Shown one piece after another: positions 34,831-51,900 of a DNA stretch of 64,000 nt. This DNA comes from Theristus sp. LFF4_11. Its lineage: Eukaryota; Nematoda; Chromadorea; Monhysterida; Xyalidae. The notes under the pieces are model-generated. The model had not been told where the DNA came from, did not search any database, and saw nothing but the letters and a program-made list of their open reading frames with translations. Where the stretch lies: the NCBI GenBank assembly GCA_030248135.1, contig JASANC010002977.1, positions 55,801 to 119,800 of the forward strand, read 5' to 3'. A program made the translations under genes and the position numbers. Within the stretch, counting starts at the first letter, position 1, and every line of letters starts with the position of its first letter.

Positions 34831-35097
34831 AGAGTTCGACCGTACTTTTGCACGAGAAAACTATGCGTGGGCGACTAAAGCATAATCTCAACAAAAATAA
34901 CCGAAAAAACACATGTTGCAAATGAAAACAAATTACAGTGTGCAAAATGACGGTGTTTTTAGCATTCTAAAAATACAACACAACACACCACCAAAAAAAA
35001 TACGCAAACATCTTGTGCCTCGTGCACTGTTGCGCTTTATTGCTTGCTGTGCGTGCAACTAATTTGAATAAAAGTTTTGTATAAAAAAACCAAAAAC

Positions 35098-38000
35098 ATG
35101 CGCTCACGATCAGTCAATGTGCGTACACAATACTCGTCAGCGGTAGTTTACGTTTCATTCTGCTTGTCGAGTTTCGCGGCTTATTCGTTTTTTGCGGCCG
35201 CTCAACCGCCCGCGAGTCAGTGGAGCGACTGGGCGAATGCGAGAGCGCGCGAGTTGCGTTGCTTCAGACGGTTGGGGCGCAACAACGCCGGCTGCACGAC
35301 GGACACCGCGGGACGAAACTCAAATGTCGGACCATTGCCGTTGGAGCCGAGTTTCACTGATGATGAGGCGTTAATTCGGGCGAAACGCGCCTTTCAGGCG
35401 AGTGACCGTTAAAGGGCATTCATGAAGCAGTATTTAGTGACCGCATAGCTATGTTTCAACACAGCTACGCGTCACTAAATACTGCTTCATGAATGGCGCT
35501 TTATTGTGTCTCACAAACTTTCTCAGGGTTTTCATTCACCCACACAAATTTTACATTATCACGACAGAAACAATAGTGCCCATCATCACGACACAACAAG
35601 CAGATCAGATACTCTGACTCCAAAATTCAGCGATTTCAAAAACAAATTCAGTGAACTCATGTAATTTTTGTGCTCACGGAAAGATGTGTCAGGTGTGCTG
35701 CATTTTTGCAGCACTCCTGAAAAGAAAATCCCCAAGGGCATCAGGAATTCTTTCGTGTTTGACTGTTTTTGTCAAAGTGAATATGTTTTTATCGGCTGAA
35801 GAGCAAAAAAAAGGTAAAACAGAGCAACCGGCAAACATTGCAGTCAACCTGCACTCAGCGCAACTGTCGCACCAAATCCGGCCTCTTGAGCGACCACAGT
35901 CGTTTCGGCTCAATGAAGGACGACATCGCAAACTGCGTCGTTCGCTCCGGCGTTTCACCGCACGACACGCGACGTCAGATCGAGGCGACTTACCGGGCGA
36001 AACTGGCGTTACTACAGCGCGATGGTCTCGACCAAATGGTGACAGTTGGTTTGTTTGTTGGTTTTAGGTTCACACAAGAAAACATTGAGCGCACGAAATG
36101 TGCACAACGACCGGTGCAACCGGTGCCGTTAGCCACTTTTGCAGTGAACTTGCCCTCTTCTGGTGAACCTATCTAGACCCTATTTTTTTAAACGTGTCCA
36201 ACTGAAATGACGTCATGTGCCGCCAAACATGCGCTTTCCGTTCACAGCAAACCAGACCATTTAGCCGATTTCTTCCCGTAAACAAATGGTGAATGTCGAA
36301 AAAGTCACACCAAACTGACATTTTAGTGCCTGTACTTTGATAAACGGGCGTTTTTAAAGTAAATGACGTCATTTTAGTCCGGCCACGTTTGAATAAATCC
36401 ACAATACCTCAAATCAGCGCAATGCATGCGCACCGTTAGCGTGGCAACACGTTTCGCGACACAGTCGCACGGATCCCATACAGTACATTATTGGTTTGTA
36501 CACCTTACGGAATGGCCGAGTAAACAGGACAGCTTTTTTCAGGGTGTGCAAGGAGCGCGCGAAATTTGAATTGCCAAGTAAAAAGACGTCCAGAAACGCA
36601 ATTGTGCGTCATGATTTGACGTGTGTTTTTAAAACTAATTGATTCTTCGCGCTATTCAGTTCATGCTTTCTCCCTTGCACACACGATCGGGAATGTATGT
36701 TGGCATTCTTGAAAAAGACCATTCCCAGTCTGCGATTGAGCCCGCCTTGATGGTGAATGCAAGAACTGCCTTATTCATTCGGCCATACTGTACAAATGTT
36801 CCGTCAGATCACTCCGTTGGATGATGCGAGCTACGCCGGCGTGCTGCTCAGTGAGCGCCAAGCACAGTTGCTCATAAGGCGTCACCGTCGCCGTCGCAAA
36901 CGCTATTCGTTGTTTTTCGAAGAAGATCTGACGGCCAAATGGCCGCTGCCCGTACCGTACGCGTTCGATTCGGATATCGGTTCGGCAATATCAGAGAAAG
37001 AACTACATTTTTTTGTGTTTTTACAGTTGGTATAGTTATTTTTTGCAAAAGTTGCAAATTTGTAGATAGTTTTTGTAAATTTCATGCATAGCAGCACGTT
37101 GCACTCCAAATGCAGTAGATACAGGTGTTATTTGTAGGACGGTCCACTGAGAAAGCCAACTTAAGAAAATATTCGCGATACACGAAATTGCGTGAGTAAT
37201 CATCATTGGTATATAGCTCACTCGAAAACCAGTATTTTCCGGCGTTTTCGTGGGCACCCACCACTGGCGGTTCGCGGGATAAAGAGGTGTATGGGCGTAA
37301 AACTGTTGTTCAAACTGCACAACAACAGCTCTCTCATTTTCCAGCATTTCACGAGCGAGACATGATTCGTGGGGGCATCAAAGACATTGAAAGCAAAACG
37401 TGCATTCGTTTCGTGGAGAAAACACCGAGGCCGTCAAGTTCACAGCCGCACATTTTCATCCAGAAGTCCAATCACCCGGGATAGTTAGTTTCTTCTTGAA
37501 AAAAAAAATCAAAATCAAAAATGATGTTTTCTGAGAGTACAAAATAAACAGTTCGCTTATTTCAGCTGTGGTCTCTCGTTTCTGGGGCGTGTGGAGTCGG
37601 CCAATTTGTTGTTGTTGAACTTCAACAGCAACTGTTTGCCAACAGTCAGTGTTGTGCCTTTCTTGTTCAACCTTGATGACTTTAAGGGGCATTCATGAAG
37701 CAGTATTTAGTGACCGCGTAGCTATGCGTCACTAAATACTGTTTCATGAATAACGCTGGTGACATACTTGCGTGACAATGCGAAAACTTGTAGGTAGGAA
37801 TATAAAGGCTATACAATAAAAAAAGTGCCGATCCTCGTAATCGGCATCTAAACACAAATCGGAACAAGAATCAACGGCGCTCTAGTTAATGATGGGCGAT
37901 TATCGTAATTATTTCGTGTACCATTATCCGTGATTCCTATATAATGTGATCTTTTCTCTGTAGTCTTGGCTGTTCTCCAGTCCAACAAATATCGCCGCTC

Positions 38001-39087
38001 TTTCTCGCTACTTGAAGTCTACTGAGCACACATTCGCATTCACCAGATCAACGGCACCATCGTGCACTACCTGCTGCACACGCTCGGCGTCGATCACGAG
38101 CTCGCACGCTACGACCGCGACGAGTTCGTTCGCGTCAACTGGGACAACATCGACCCGCAGCGCTACGATCTGTACGCACGTGACACGCACGGCACGTCGC
38201 TGACGAGCTACGGTGTGTCGTACGACTATCTGTCCGTCATGCATTACGGAGCGCAAGTGAGTTGGAAGACAATAGCTGCATCTGCATGTTGTGTAGAATT
38301 GTTACTTTGTCCGAACCGAATTGCAAATCGATAAGTCTCTGACGCTATCCACTCCGTGTTTGGCAAATGGAGTTTGGCACATATATTGGCATGAAGTTTG
38401 GTGTGTAGTTTAGCATTGATATTAGTACTGGTTTTGGTATTTTATAGCGTAAACACAAACACATGTATCTAAAGAAACTGACAAATTGCGAACTCCTGCC
38501 ATTGATTTTCGCGGCAGTACGCTGCGCTCGACCGCAGCAAGCCCACCATGACCGTCCTCAAAGAGCCGTGGTATTTCCAAAGTCGAATCGGCCAACGTAG
38601 CGCGCTTAGTCTGAAAGACGCGCACATTCTGCACAAGATGTACTGCATGCCAGGTGAGATATGCAACACAGCTGCGTTCTTGGGCTTGTGCAACGTGCTA
38701 CACTTCGAACAGTGGTGTTGATTGCGAAGAAGCATACGGTTTTGACTATGAGTACGACACGCGACACGCAAAAATCTGATTGGGATGAGACGATACGAAC
38801 CCCGCCCACATGAAAAGCGGCAGCTTATGGATTTTTTAAACATCGCTTTTAAATCATCGGTGTCCTGTTTGAACGTTGTTCATTATAAGCTGAAATTCAG
38901 CTCGTCTTCTCTCAAAACAATGATTGGACAAAAAATGTGCTGCTTTGAAAAAAAAACTCCAGGTTGCACCGACCGACATCGATTCTGCGGCTACTGGGCG
39001 ACGCACGACCACTGTGAGACGCACCTGAAGTCGCTGTCGTATCATTGTCAGAAAAGCTGCGATCTTTGCCTCGGCCGCGAAGTCTGA
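35098..39087 (+). CDS. Astacin-like metalloprotease with ShKT domain, predicted inactive (catalytic Glu lost)
   Basis: Secreted M12A astacin-family protein with the nematode NAS layout. Exons: 35098-35397, 35844-36038, 36808-36979, 37345-37483, 37566-37644, 38047-38256, 38518-38653, 38963-39087; all phases agree, total about 450 residues (an in-frame ATG at 35077 is also possible). Order: hydrophobic signal segment (VVYVSFCLSSFAAYSFF), propeptide, furin-like RRRRKR, mature start KWPLPVPYAFD, KTCIRFV, CGLSFLGRV, then HYLLHTLGVDH where active astacins have H-E-x-x-H-x-x-G-x-x-H. The three His and Gly remain, but Glu is Tyr (codon TAC). The Met-turn SVMHYG is intact. The C-terminal ShKT domain has six Cys (CTDRHRFCGYWA.. 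CQKSCDLC). It is a tandem paralogue of the next gene. Intron 1 has a GC donor (CAG/GCGAGT). It may bind zinc and substrate without cleaving. Confidence 0.8.
35410..35503. mobile_element. Palindromic MITE, CATTCATGAAGCAG family, copy 3 (most complete)
   Basis: AAAGGGCATTCATGAAGCAG..TATTTAGTGAC mirrors GTCACTAAATACTGCTTCAT..GAATGGCGCTTT around a loop containing GCTATGTTTCAACACAGC. It begins 12 bases after the GC splice donor of astacin-1 exon 1. Confidence 0.8.
36177..36407. mobile_element. MITE carrying TGACGTCA motifs, copy 1
   Basis: About 230 bp, present in reverse orientation at 44070-44310. ATGACGTCAT occurs near each end (about 36209 and 36363), and TTTAAACGTGTCC and GGCCACGTTTGAATAAATCC form degenerate mirrored ends. 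It lies in intron 2 of the first astacin gene. Non-coding. Confidence 0.7.
37682..37756. mobile_element. Palindromic MITE, CATTCATGAAGCAG family, copy 4
   Basis: GGGGCATTCATGAAGCAGTA..TTAGTGAC mirrors GTCACTAAATACTGTTTCAT..GAATAACGCT with a very short loop. It lies in intron 5 of astacin-1, about 38 bases after the donor. Confidence 0.75.
37889..38019. repeat. Dispersed repeat, about 130 bp, copy 2 of 2
   Basis: Same unit as 7889-8023. It ends about 28 bases before astacin-1 exon 6, so the branch-point and acceptor region of that intron lies in or beside repeat sequence. Confidence 0.65.
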
Positions 39088-39089
39088 TT

Positions 39090-40040
39090 GTTTTCTGGGT
39101 TTTTTTTGTTTTGTTTTTCTTCACTTTGTTTGTTGTGTAGCTTCGTATTTCTCAAGAATGAAATAAACCGTTCATGTTCTGTCATGGAATGAATGTCAGA
39201 GTGAAGGAATAAAATTAGACGCATGTCACATGAAGCAATTGGCTGAGTGGTATTTTTTTACTGAAACTGGAGTTCAAATCATCACACAAAGTTGATAAAG
39301 GTCGTTCAATTCAAAACAGATCATTTATTGACAAACAAACAGACATGAACTATAAAATTTGTTTAACTTATATTGCCACCAATTAAGCGATTGGTTGGAT
39401 TTGAACCAACTGATTTGGTATGCTTTTAGAATTTTACAAAACATTTAATGATGCGTTGCTTTCTGCTTTTTCTGTTTTCTTTCATCGACAATCAATGTTG
39501 TTTTTGACAAATTTACGACCTTTTTACGATAAAGAGCAAAACATAAAATGAAATGATGTGCAAAAATGATTTCAAAAAATAGACAAAAAACAATGTCAAA
39601 ACGAGCGCGGAAAAAGAAAACATTATTACAACAAATTATCAGCTGTGGTGTGTGTTTGATTGCTTGAGTTTTTGAACAAAAAAAAACAAAAAATGTTTCG
39701 GCACAATAATACAGAAGTTTTGAAAATAAGCATGTGAACATTCATTATTACATGCATTTTACGTTTTGCAGCTTTTTATGAACAGAATTTATATCAGTAT
39801 ACCCCTGTGGTGTTACGCTTTCTAAACCCCATATGCAACAACAATAACGAAAACACACTGGAAAACACCTGGAATAGAATCTACTGTTGACTTCTTTATT
39901 CCACAATTGGTTATTATAGCATTTTTCGTTGGAAAACACGTTTGAAGACGCTGCTCCAACAAATAGAACTAGACGTAAAATAATGAAAATATGTAACATA
40001 AAAATTGATTGATTTATAGAGCATAGAATAAAAAGTTGCT
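39090..40040. other. Spacer between the two astacin genes
   Basis: AT-rich, about 950 bp. ATGAAATAAACC near 39159-39170 contains AATAAA and may be the polyadenylation signal of astacin-1. No coding block is seen on either strand. The promoter of astacin-2 would lie here, but no motif can be called with confidence. Confidence 0.45.
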
Positions 40041-40046
40041 CGAAAC

Positions 40047-44025
<3,979 letters not shown>

Positions 44026-44069
44026 ATGCACAAACCTGTTTGACGTACAGGCGCAAATAAGATATGTAC

Positions 44070-44310
44070 GTATTGTGGATTTATTCAAACGTGTCCGGAC
44101 TAAAATGACGTCATTTGCTTTAAAAACGCCCGTTTGTCAAAGTACAGCCACTAAAATGTCAGTTTGGGTTGACTGATTCGACATTCCCCATTTGTTTTAC
44201 GGGAAGAAATCGGCTAAACGGAAAGTCTGGCTTGCTGTGAACGGCAAGCGCATGTTTGGCGGCACATGACGTCATTTCAGTGGGATACGTTTAAAAAATA
44301 GACCCTTACT
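44070..44310. mobile_element. MITE carrying TGACGTCA motifs, copy 2
   Basis: The reverse complement of 36177-36407 with scattered differences. ATGACGTCAT occurs near 44105 and 44267. It begins about 45 bases after the astacin-2 stop codon, so it may be part of that gene's 3' untranslated region. Confidence 0.7.
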
Positions 44311-44319
44311 TGTATGTGC

Positions 44320-45740
44320 TTATGTGTCTGAAAGTTATTTACGTGTTCGGTTTTGTTACTGGAAGCTGATGCTTCAAAAAAAACAGGAAAAATTTTACAA
44401 AATCTCAACCGCAATCACCACAGTTGACCTGCTTTTATTGTACGTATAGCACATCCAATTAAAACCAAATTCAAAACGTCCAAAAAGTTTTGTTAAATAA
44501 TGACGCCGCACACACGGGGAAGGCGAAGAGCATAAAAAATGAAAATTTGAAAAAAAGTCAATACAAAAATTGCAAGCGCAAACCCAAACGACAAAATTGC
44601 GCCAAAAATTACTTGACGGTTTCTGAATAGTGTATGTTTTGGACTAGATGATTTAACAAAACCCAAATAAGAAAACTCGAAATGAAAAAGAAAACCAAAT
44701 CATTCCATTCAATATCACATTGCAAGTAGAAGCATTCTGAAAGTTGCAAACGAGTTAGGTACATGAAAATCTTAAAACCAAAGTCGCAAGATGAAAAAGA
44801 AAAAAGAAAGAAAAAAGAGCGAGAAACATCGACAACAACCGCTCAAGATGAGAGAAAAGGCAAAAGTTTTCAAGAACAGTTTGGAGAGAGCAAAAAATCT
44901 TGCAGTCCAAAAGAATATTATGGTTGCTGAGCGAACGGACTGACAACTGACATACCGTAAAGTCTTGCATATAAGGTTCCTCCCACTTATAAGACCCCCA
45001 CCCAAAAGTGGGCGGAGTTTCACACGGCGGGAAACCAAAAAATAGTTCTAGTTCACAGCGCAACATCCCATTTATAAGACCCGGATTTCCTAATCTTTGC
45101 TTTATAAGACCTCCTCCCACTTATAAGGTTGTCACACAATTTTCCACTTTTTTCAGAAATTTTTGATTTTCAAATTTATATAAGGAAACCTTATATGCAA
45201 GACTTTACGGTAGTTCTAGTTCACAGCGCAACATCCCATTTCGACTAAAAAAAGAAAATTGCAAAACTTTGTGACATCATCGACTAAAAAGCTTTTTTGA
45301 GCATACTCAAACAATTCGTCGATTTGAAAGCAAACTTTAGTCGCGCCAGATTCAAATGCACAAATGCCGGACAAATGCACAAAATATCAACAGTTTTCAA
45401 CTTTTTTCGACAAAAAATGCAAACAAACTTTAATAGTGACTTCACCACTCACAACACTGACACAATATGCGAACTGTAATATAACGCAGTTTACGATCTT
45501 CGATTTGGTTCTGCTGTAATGATGTTCAAAAAATGTGCCCTTACAATGTATATCTTAATGTACGACCAACGATGTTCAAAAATGGTGCCCTTAGAATATA
45601 CGACCACACATCCGTTTAAAAACTAATAACACAAAGAACTGGAGAAAAATTCAATCGCACAATCAATCAAAACAACATACGATGCGGCTGCCAAGACGCA
45701 AAACATTTGTGACATCAAAACCAACCATTATGTCGTAAGT
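44320..45740. other. Convergent intergenic region between astacin-2 and the kinase gene
   Basis: The plus-strand astacin-2 and the minus-strand kinase gene both end into this stretch. It contains the MITE at 44954-45211 and otherwise AT-rich sequence with no supported coding block. Confidence 0.5.
44954..45211. mobile_element. MITE with ACCGTAAAGTCTTGCATA termini, copy 3
   Basis: The termini are as in the copy at 28055. TA lies at both edges. The interior contains TAGTTCTAGTTCACAGCGCA..ACATCCCATTT at about 45043-45074, which is repeated just outside the right end at 45211-45242. That segment is absent from the other two copies. Confidence 0.75.
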
Positions 45741-45741
45741 G

Positions 45742-45900
45742 TACAGTCCATCTGGAAAATATATGCAACATATGACGCGAACATGACGTGATGACCAACC
45801 AATCAGCGCTAAGAACTGCTCATGATTAACCAATCAGCGTTTGAGAGTTGCTACGACCAACCAATCAGCTAGTTGCATATATTAGCGAGATAGACTGTAG
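45742..45900. mobile_element. MITE carrying repeated ACCAATCAGC motifs, copy 1
   Basis: The ends TACAGTCCATCT..TATATGCAAC and GTTGCATATATTAGCGAG..ATAGACTGTA are mirrored. In between, ACCAACCAATCAGC or a variant occurs three times at roughly 35-bp spacing. It lies about 55 bases beyond the kinase gene's stop codon. A second copy is at 57099-57271. Confidence 0.7.
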
Positions 45901-45954
45901 CTCAACAAAAATGTCGAGTGAACAACATAGAAACCTTTACAATCGACTCGATGC

Positions 45955-48900
45955 TCAATACAACGAGTGGTCCTCATACCAATAGCGCGTCGGCGCGTAC
46001 GTCGAATGCGGCCGACTGTAGTAGGCCTTTCGCGGTGAGTAGTGGCGCGTTGGTGCTGCCGTGGCCGTACCGTAGCCGCCGCCGTAGCCGGAAGAGACCG
46101 TGTCATTATTACCGTAATGCGACAATGCGGTCGGTGCAACGTTGCTGCTCGCCAGCGAGTAGTCGGTTGGCGTTGACGACACTGCGCTGCTGATGTTTTC
46201 CTTGCTGCGTCTGCGCGTGAGGTGCAATGAACGGCGTTTTTGATGTTTTTCGGCTTTGGCTTGTTCTAGGCTATTATTATCTGGCGCTTCATCGGGTGCG
46301 TCGGCGTGGTTTTCCACAATAAGTCAGAAACAGTGGAGCTGATCACGGAGTGAGGGTAATGTATACATTGTATCTACATAACTGCCTATTACTCGGTCTC
46401 AACACGATCATGTTGCACTGCACGGAAAACAATAATGCACGTTGATGCACGTGTTCGTGCACATGCTTGTGCACTTATTGATGCAGGAGCACAAAAACCA
46501 GTGCACTCATCGAATTAGATTCACTTTAAAACTTTCAGAAGCAAAATAACCTGCATTGTTTTTCAGAAAAAAGAGGTTTTTGTACTTTACAAAAATGTAT
46601 GTTGAGCTGACGTGCTTGCGCATATGTGAACAGTTACGTGCATCTACGCCAGCATTTGTGCACGAACATGTGCATTTCTAGTGTTCTGGTGTGTGTCTCA
46701 CCGGAAGAATCCCTTGATCTTCTCCAGCGGGCTGTTCGGTCGCCTCGTCGACTGATGCTGATGCAGCAATGACGCATTGTTCACGGTTCGCTCGTCCGGC
46801 AGCGACGAATTGCGCGCTCGCACGCTTGTGATTTCCGTCGTCTTACGACGCGCCATGTCAAGAATGGAGCGTTTCTTGGTGCGACTTTTCGCGTCGAGAC
46901 CGATCGAGCGGCTGTTGTTCGTGGCGTTGTTGTTGGCGCCGCTGCTGGCGCCACTATAGCCGCTGTACGTCGACGCCGTGTCCGTGTGCAAAGTGGCGGA
47001 CGGTTGACTCGAGTAGCTCGACTGGTACTGGTGGTGGTGCTGGTCTGCAATGTGCTGCCACATTTGTTGGCCATGACCAATGCTGCTAAGTTCATTGGCG
47101 GTGACCGAAAGGGCTACTAATAACAACTGGTAGTCGACGGCGCGCGGTGCTCATTAACGGAACCGTCAAGTTGAATAATATAAACAAAATCATGCTTGAC
47201 TGACGATTATTCATCAAATCAAATCAAAGAGACACGCCGGCACTGTATATGACACTGATTGCCTCGATCGCGTAATAGCAGTGTTGCCCAGCGTGTTTAT
47301 TTGCGACACCACGATTCAACGACCGAAAGAGTTTCACAAGAAAATCTCCGGTCTTTCGACCATGACCGTTACCCGTTGCCATACGAGCCCCACCAGGCGT
47401 GGTCGCATTGCTCTGCGTCTCCTCATCCACGCGATGCAGCTTCTCCGTGCTCAAATGTCGTCGCAATTTCTCCATGAAGCGACTCGGCCGAAAGCGCGAG
47501 CCGAACTCGCGCATGAACCGCGACGGTGATTGGTCCTTTTCGGGCGACGCCCGCTGATTGGTCGCATCGTAGTGGTAGCGGTGGTCGGGCGGTCGCAGCG
47601 GCGGCGGCGACGGACTTCGAAAGCCGGCCAGCCGACTGTAATCCGTGGCAGTGCCGCTCGTTAGCCGCGGCTCGGGTGACAGCAGTCGAGTCATGCGTGA
47701 CTCTGACGCGGAGAAACGTCCCGAATTCGTACATAGTGCGTTGTTTCGCAGGAATTTGCACAAAAAAGCGCATACCACGAATCTCACCATTGTGGAATGC
47801 TTAAAGTTCGGAACGTGAAAAGTTTCCCGAAATTGCAATTCGCACCGAATGAAATTCAATTTAAAAAAACATACCATCATGGCGAGATTCTTGGTATGAC
47901 CTTTTTCTCAGTGCAATTCACCAAAAAAAACAAAAACCATAAGCAAGACAGAGTTCCTGCTTTGCTTCTTTCCTTTTGGCCTGAGCAACGAATTTGTGTG
48001 GCATTGGTGCAAAAACTCATACGGCATCAAAAGCCAATTCCAAAAGCTGCACCAGCCATCAACACTGAGAAAAACGTCGCTATCGAACAACCGCGTTTCA
48101 TCCCTCGTTGTTCAGCAGCCGTTGGTTGGTGACAGAAAGAAAAACCGCAATAAACGTCAAGCAAACCGAGCCGGTATAAGGTTCGTTTTTCAGTGAAAGC
48201 CCGTTTTTTGAAAACTCGCACACCAGTCTCATAGTCGTTCGTTTTGTGTTCGAGCGAGCTCGATCGATTCCATGACGCCATGATCGCCCGTTTCGCTCCG
48301 CCGACCAGCGGCGCCCGTGCGCTGATCGGCGTCTCCGCGGCGTTGTCGGTGTTGTTGTCCAGCACGTCGTAATACGACCGCCGATAGCTGACGTTTTGGT
48401 CGTACTTTGAGCGATAATTGCCTCCAATCGTTGTCGCCTGCGTCGTCGGCTCCTGCAAACTAGCCGGACGTCCGTTCGCCGTAAACAACACCAACGAGTT
48501 CGCGTACTGATTGTACGCGCTGTACCAGTCGCTCGTTGTGTTGCGCGCTCGAAGCTGATTGGTCCGCTGTGCGCGATACTGCACGCTGATTGGCGGCGGA
48601 TACGTTAGCTCGTGATGCGCCGGTCTAACGTGCACGTTGTTGTTATTGGTGTTGTGGTTAGACACGATCTTGGTAGTAGTGCCCAGTGGTCCGTGGCGAG
48701 GGTCATGCGGCAGCAACTGAAACAATATTTAGTGGGACAATTTTTGAACAAAACACAAACGACGGCTACGATAATAAGAACTGAAAATTTCTATAAGCTA
48801 TTGCGGAAGCCGGAGTCTCATCAATGCCGCACCGTGCAATTAAAAAACACCACAAGTTTTGGCGTGAGCGTTTTTCAATTAAAATTTTGTCAATAAAAAA

Positions 48901-51900
48901 CAACGAAATCAAAATAATTAGCACACATGATTAGTTATTGGTAGAAAAAATAAAATCCAAGCACAAGGGGAATCAGGGTAAGCACACGGCAAGCAATTTT
49001 TTTACTTAGTTCCGTGTTCACTCTTTCGCTTTCGCTTGGATTTTCTTTGTCCAAATAGCACATTATATTTGCATTATAACTGATTAAAATACAAAAAAAT
49101 CAGTCTTCAAATAAATGTTTTGCAGTATTTCGTAAGAATGCGCTCTGTGCTTGCCTCTGATTCAAATTTGCTTCTTGAATTTTATTTTTTCAGAATTCAA
49201 ATTCAAAAAATGATCAGGATTTACAAAGAAAACAGATAACTGCAACAAATAGAAAATATTTTTCGACTTTGTTTGCGCTACAGAGCCAAAAACAACAATG
49301 CACAAAGATAAAGACAATAGACATCTATAAAAAATATAACAAAAGACACACACATTGCTCTTCAAAGAGCAATTTCAGTGATAATGAAATTCTCATCCCG
49401 AAATATCACGCCTCATGTTCGAAAACCTGACTTTCAAGCGTATGAACTAAAAAACTAGAACTAAACAAATAAAACACTCGAAAATTAGTTTGTGAAATGC
49501 AATCTCTAGACTCGAACTTCAAACAAATCTAGCCAATTCTCAATTGTTCGCACACTATGAACGGCAAATTATTGGGACTACACTTTTTCAATGGTCTTCG
49601 CGTATATCCGTATTCCGCAAACAAACTCCTGGAAGCATTAATGTCTGTACCCCGTGAAATAAAATCAGCATGACGTTCGAAAGGGCAAGATATGCAAAAA
49701 GCGGCTATTTTAAAGGCCGGACATTAGGTGATTCACAGGCTTTCGTAAAAAAACCACCGTCGTATTTTAAAATATTTTAAAATTCTGCATATCTCGCCCT
49801 GTAATTTCAGCGCGCATGATACGAAATGCAGTCGAACGTCAAAACTGCGGGCCCAACGTTTTTTTACATTCAGTCTCGACACAATCTCCATTGCAATTTT
49901 CGTCCAATCGTCAGAGAAACGTTTTCACAAAAAAAACAACAGAAAACAATACAAAGCAACATCGGGAACAGAGATGTGCCAGATCTTCCCTTGACTGTTC
50001 AGGAACGTACGCAACATGAGCTCGTGTCGAGACCGATATGCCCCAGTTATGCGCACTATCGCGCCACAAATGAACCCCGATCAAGGCAAGTTCGCCCAGC
50101 CCAGCGCCGCGTATTCCAGCGGCTCCACCGCAACATAGACGCATGGGTCGCCGTCTTCGGCCGCATTCATGAACACCGTTACCTTGCCGTTGTCAGCGTC
50201 ATCGTCCTGTTGCACACTGGTCGTTGTTGTTGGTGTCGTGCGGTCTTTGCTGTTGTTGTTGTTGTTGTTTCGATAACGATCCACCGGATATAAAGACGAG
50301 GTGTACCGCGTCGACGCGACCGGACTCAAACTGCGATCGTGATACGACGACGGCTGCGGGCTGAAGTCGTGAACGGTCGTTGTTGTGCCCTCGCGGTCGC
50401 TCGAATCGTCCGCATTTGGCGACGTTAGACGGGTCCGACGGTAGCTGCAAGCGAAATCAACTGTGCACGAAATGCGAACAGTGAAGGTTTCATTATGTAA
50501 TCGAATCAACCACAGATTGTGTAACACCCTCAAAAAAAGGAGCATGCTGTTGGCAGTCGCGTTTGACTTGCGACCCAACATGAGTGATCAAGTCGTCCAA
50601 TGTGCTGGTGCGACATGCCACAGAGCACACACATGTCATTCTGGGCGCGAGGTCACAATAGTGAAGTATCAGTGCAAACGAATTTGAACAGTACCAAAGA
50701 GTTGTTTGGACTCGACTATTCGTTACGCCTTTTGTGCCCTTCTCGCTGCTGGTTTTGTCAAAAATCACAAATTCTAACAAAGCAGTCTTACGTCGACGGC
50801 GAATACTCGTTGCTGTGCGCGTACGTGTTGTCGTTGAACCGCGGTCGCATGTACGTGAACAACGACGGCTTAACGGTGTATGGCTGAGTGCTCGCCATGC
50901 CCGTATGCTTGTAGAACGGGTCCGCTAGTTTGCCGGCGCTTTGACCTGAAGACATAGAAGAATTATACGCCCGGCCTGCGTGGGAAGGACAGTAAAATTT
51001 GCGTCTCTTCTATTAGAATTCTTGTGACCGTCGTATCCACCCGGCAACCAGACAAAGTGTTTGGTCAACACCCGTCACTGTGTGCATTGGCTTCAGTCTT
51101 TGTTTTTAGATGGCACGTTTTAGAGCAGACACACAACCGTTCCTCACCGCTCGTGGCCTGGTGGTAGTGCGTTAGACTATTGTCTGTGCGCTCGGGGATC
51201 GAGCCCCGCCGAGGGGGGGGGGGTATAGGCACTTAATGACAGAAAACTCGATGGGCGCCCTACTCAGTGGCGTTCTGTCCGCTTCTCTGGGTTAGCCCTG
51301 GCTAAAAACATCGCCTAAAAATCACAACACCAACAACAACTCACCATTCTCAACCGACGACAGGCCGTTCTGCAGCGGTTCACGACGGGCGGTTGCGATC
51401 TCGCCCGGCGCGGCGTCTCGCGGCAGCGAACTCGCCGGCACCGAGCTGATCTCGATCGCATTCCGATAGGACGCTCGTCGCGGGCCTCTGGCCGACGCAG
51501 CGGCGCCGTCCGTCAACGTCTGATCGGTCACATCACAGCCTGCTTCATTGTCGTTGTCCCCCACATCATCGTCCACGTCGTCGTCGTCGTCGTCGTACAG
51601 CGTCTCGTTCTCGTCTTCCGGAATCGCGGGCGTCTTACAGTGAATCGCGGCTGCCGGCGACTGCGACTTCGACGACGAACGCTGTTTCTCGTCGGACGAC
51701 TGCCCACTGAATGGCGACTCCGAGCGGCTTTTGCTCTTGCCGCCGCCGCCGCCGAACGGACGCTGCAGCAGTTCAGCGGCCTTGCTGAACAGCGAGTCGC
51801 CGGCGACCGAGCGACGATGCTGGGCGCTGTTCTTGCGAGCACTCTGGCGACCTCGCGAGCCGCTTCGCGAGCTCGGAGGCGGCGGCGACGTCGACTGTCG

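Noticed and set aside
51150..51225. tRNA gene
   Set aside because: The A- and B-box-like sequences belong to a repeated SINE. The cloverleaf stems are not maintained and the same head occurs at five loci with a common body and tail.
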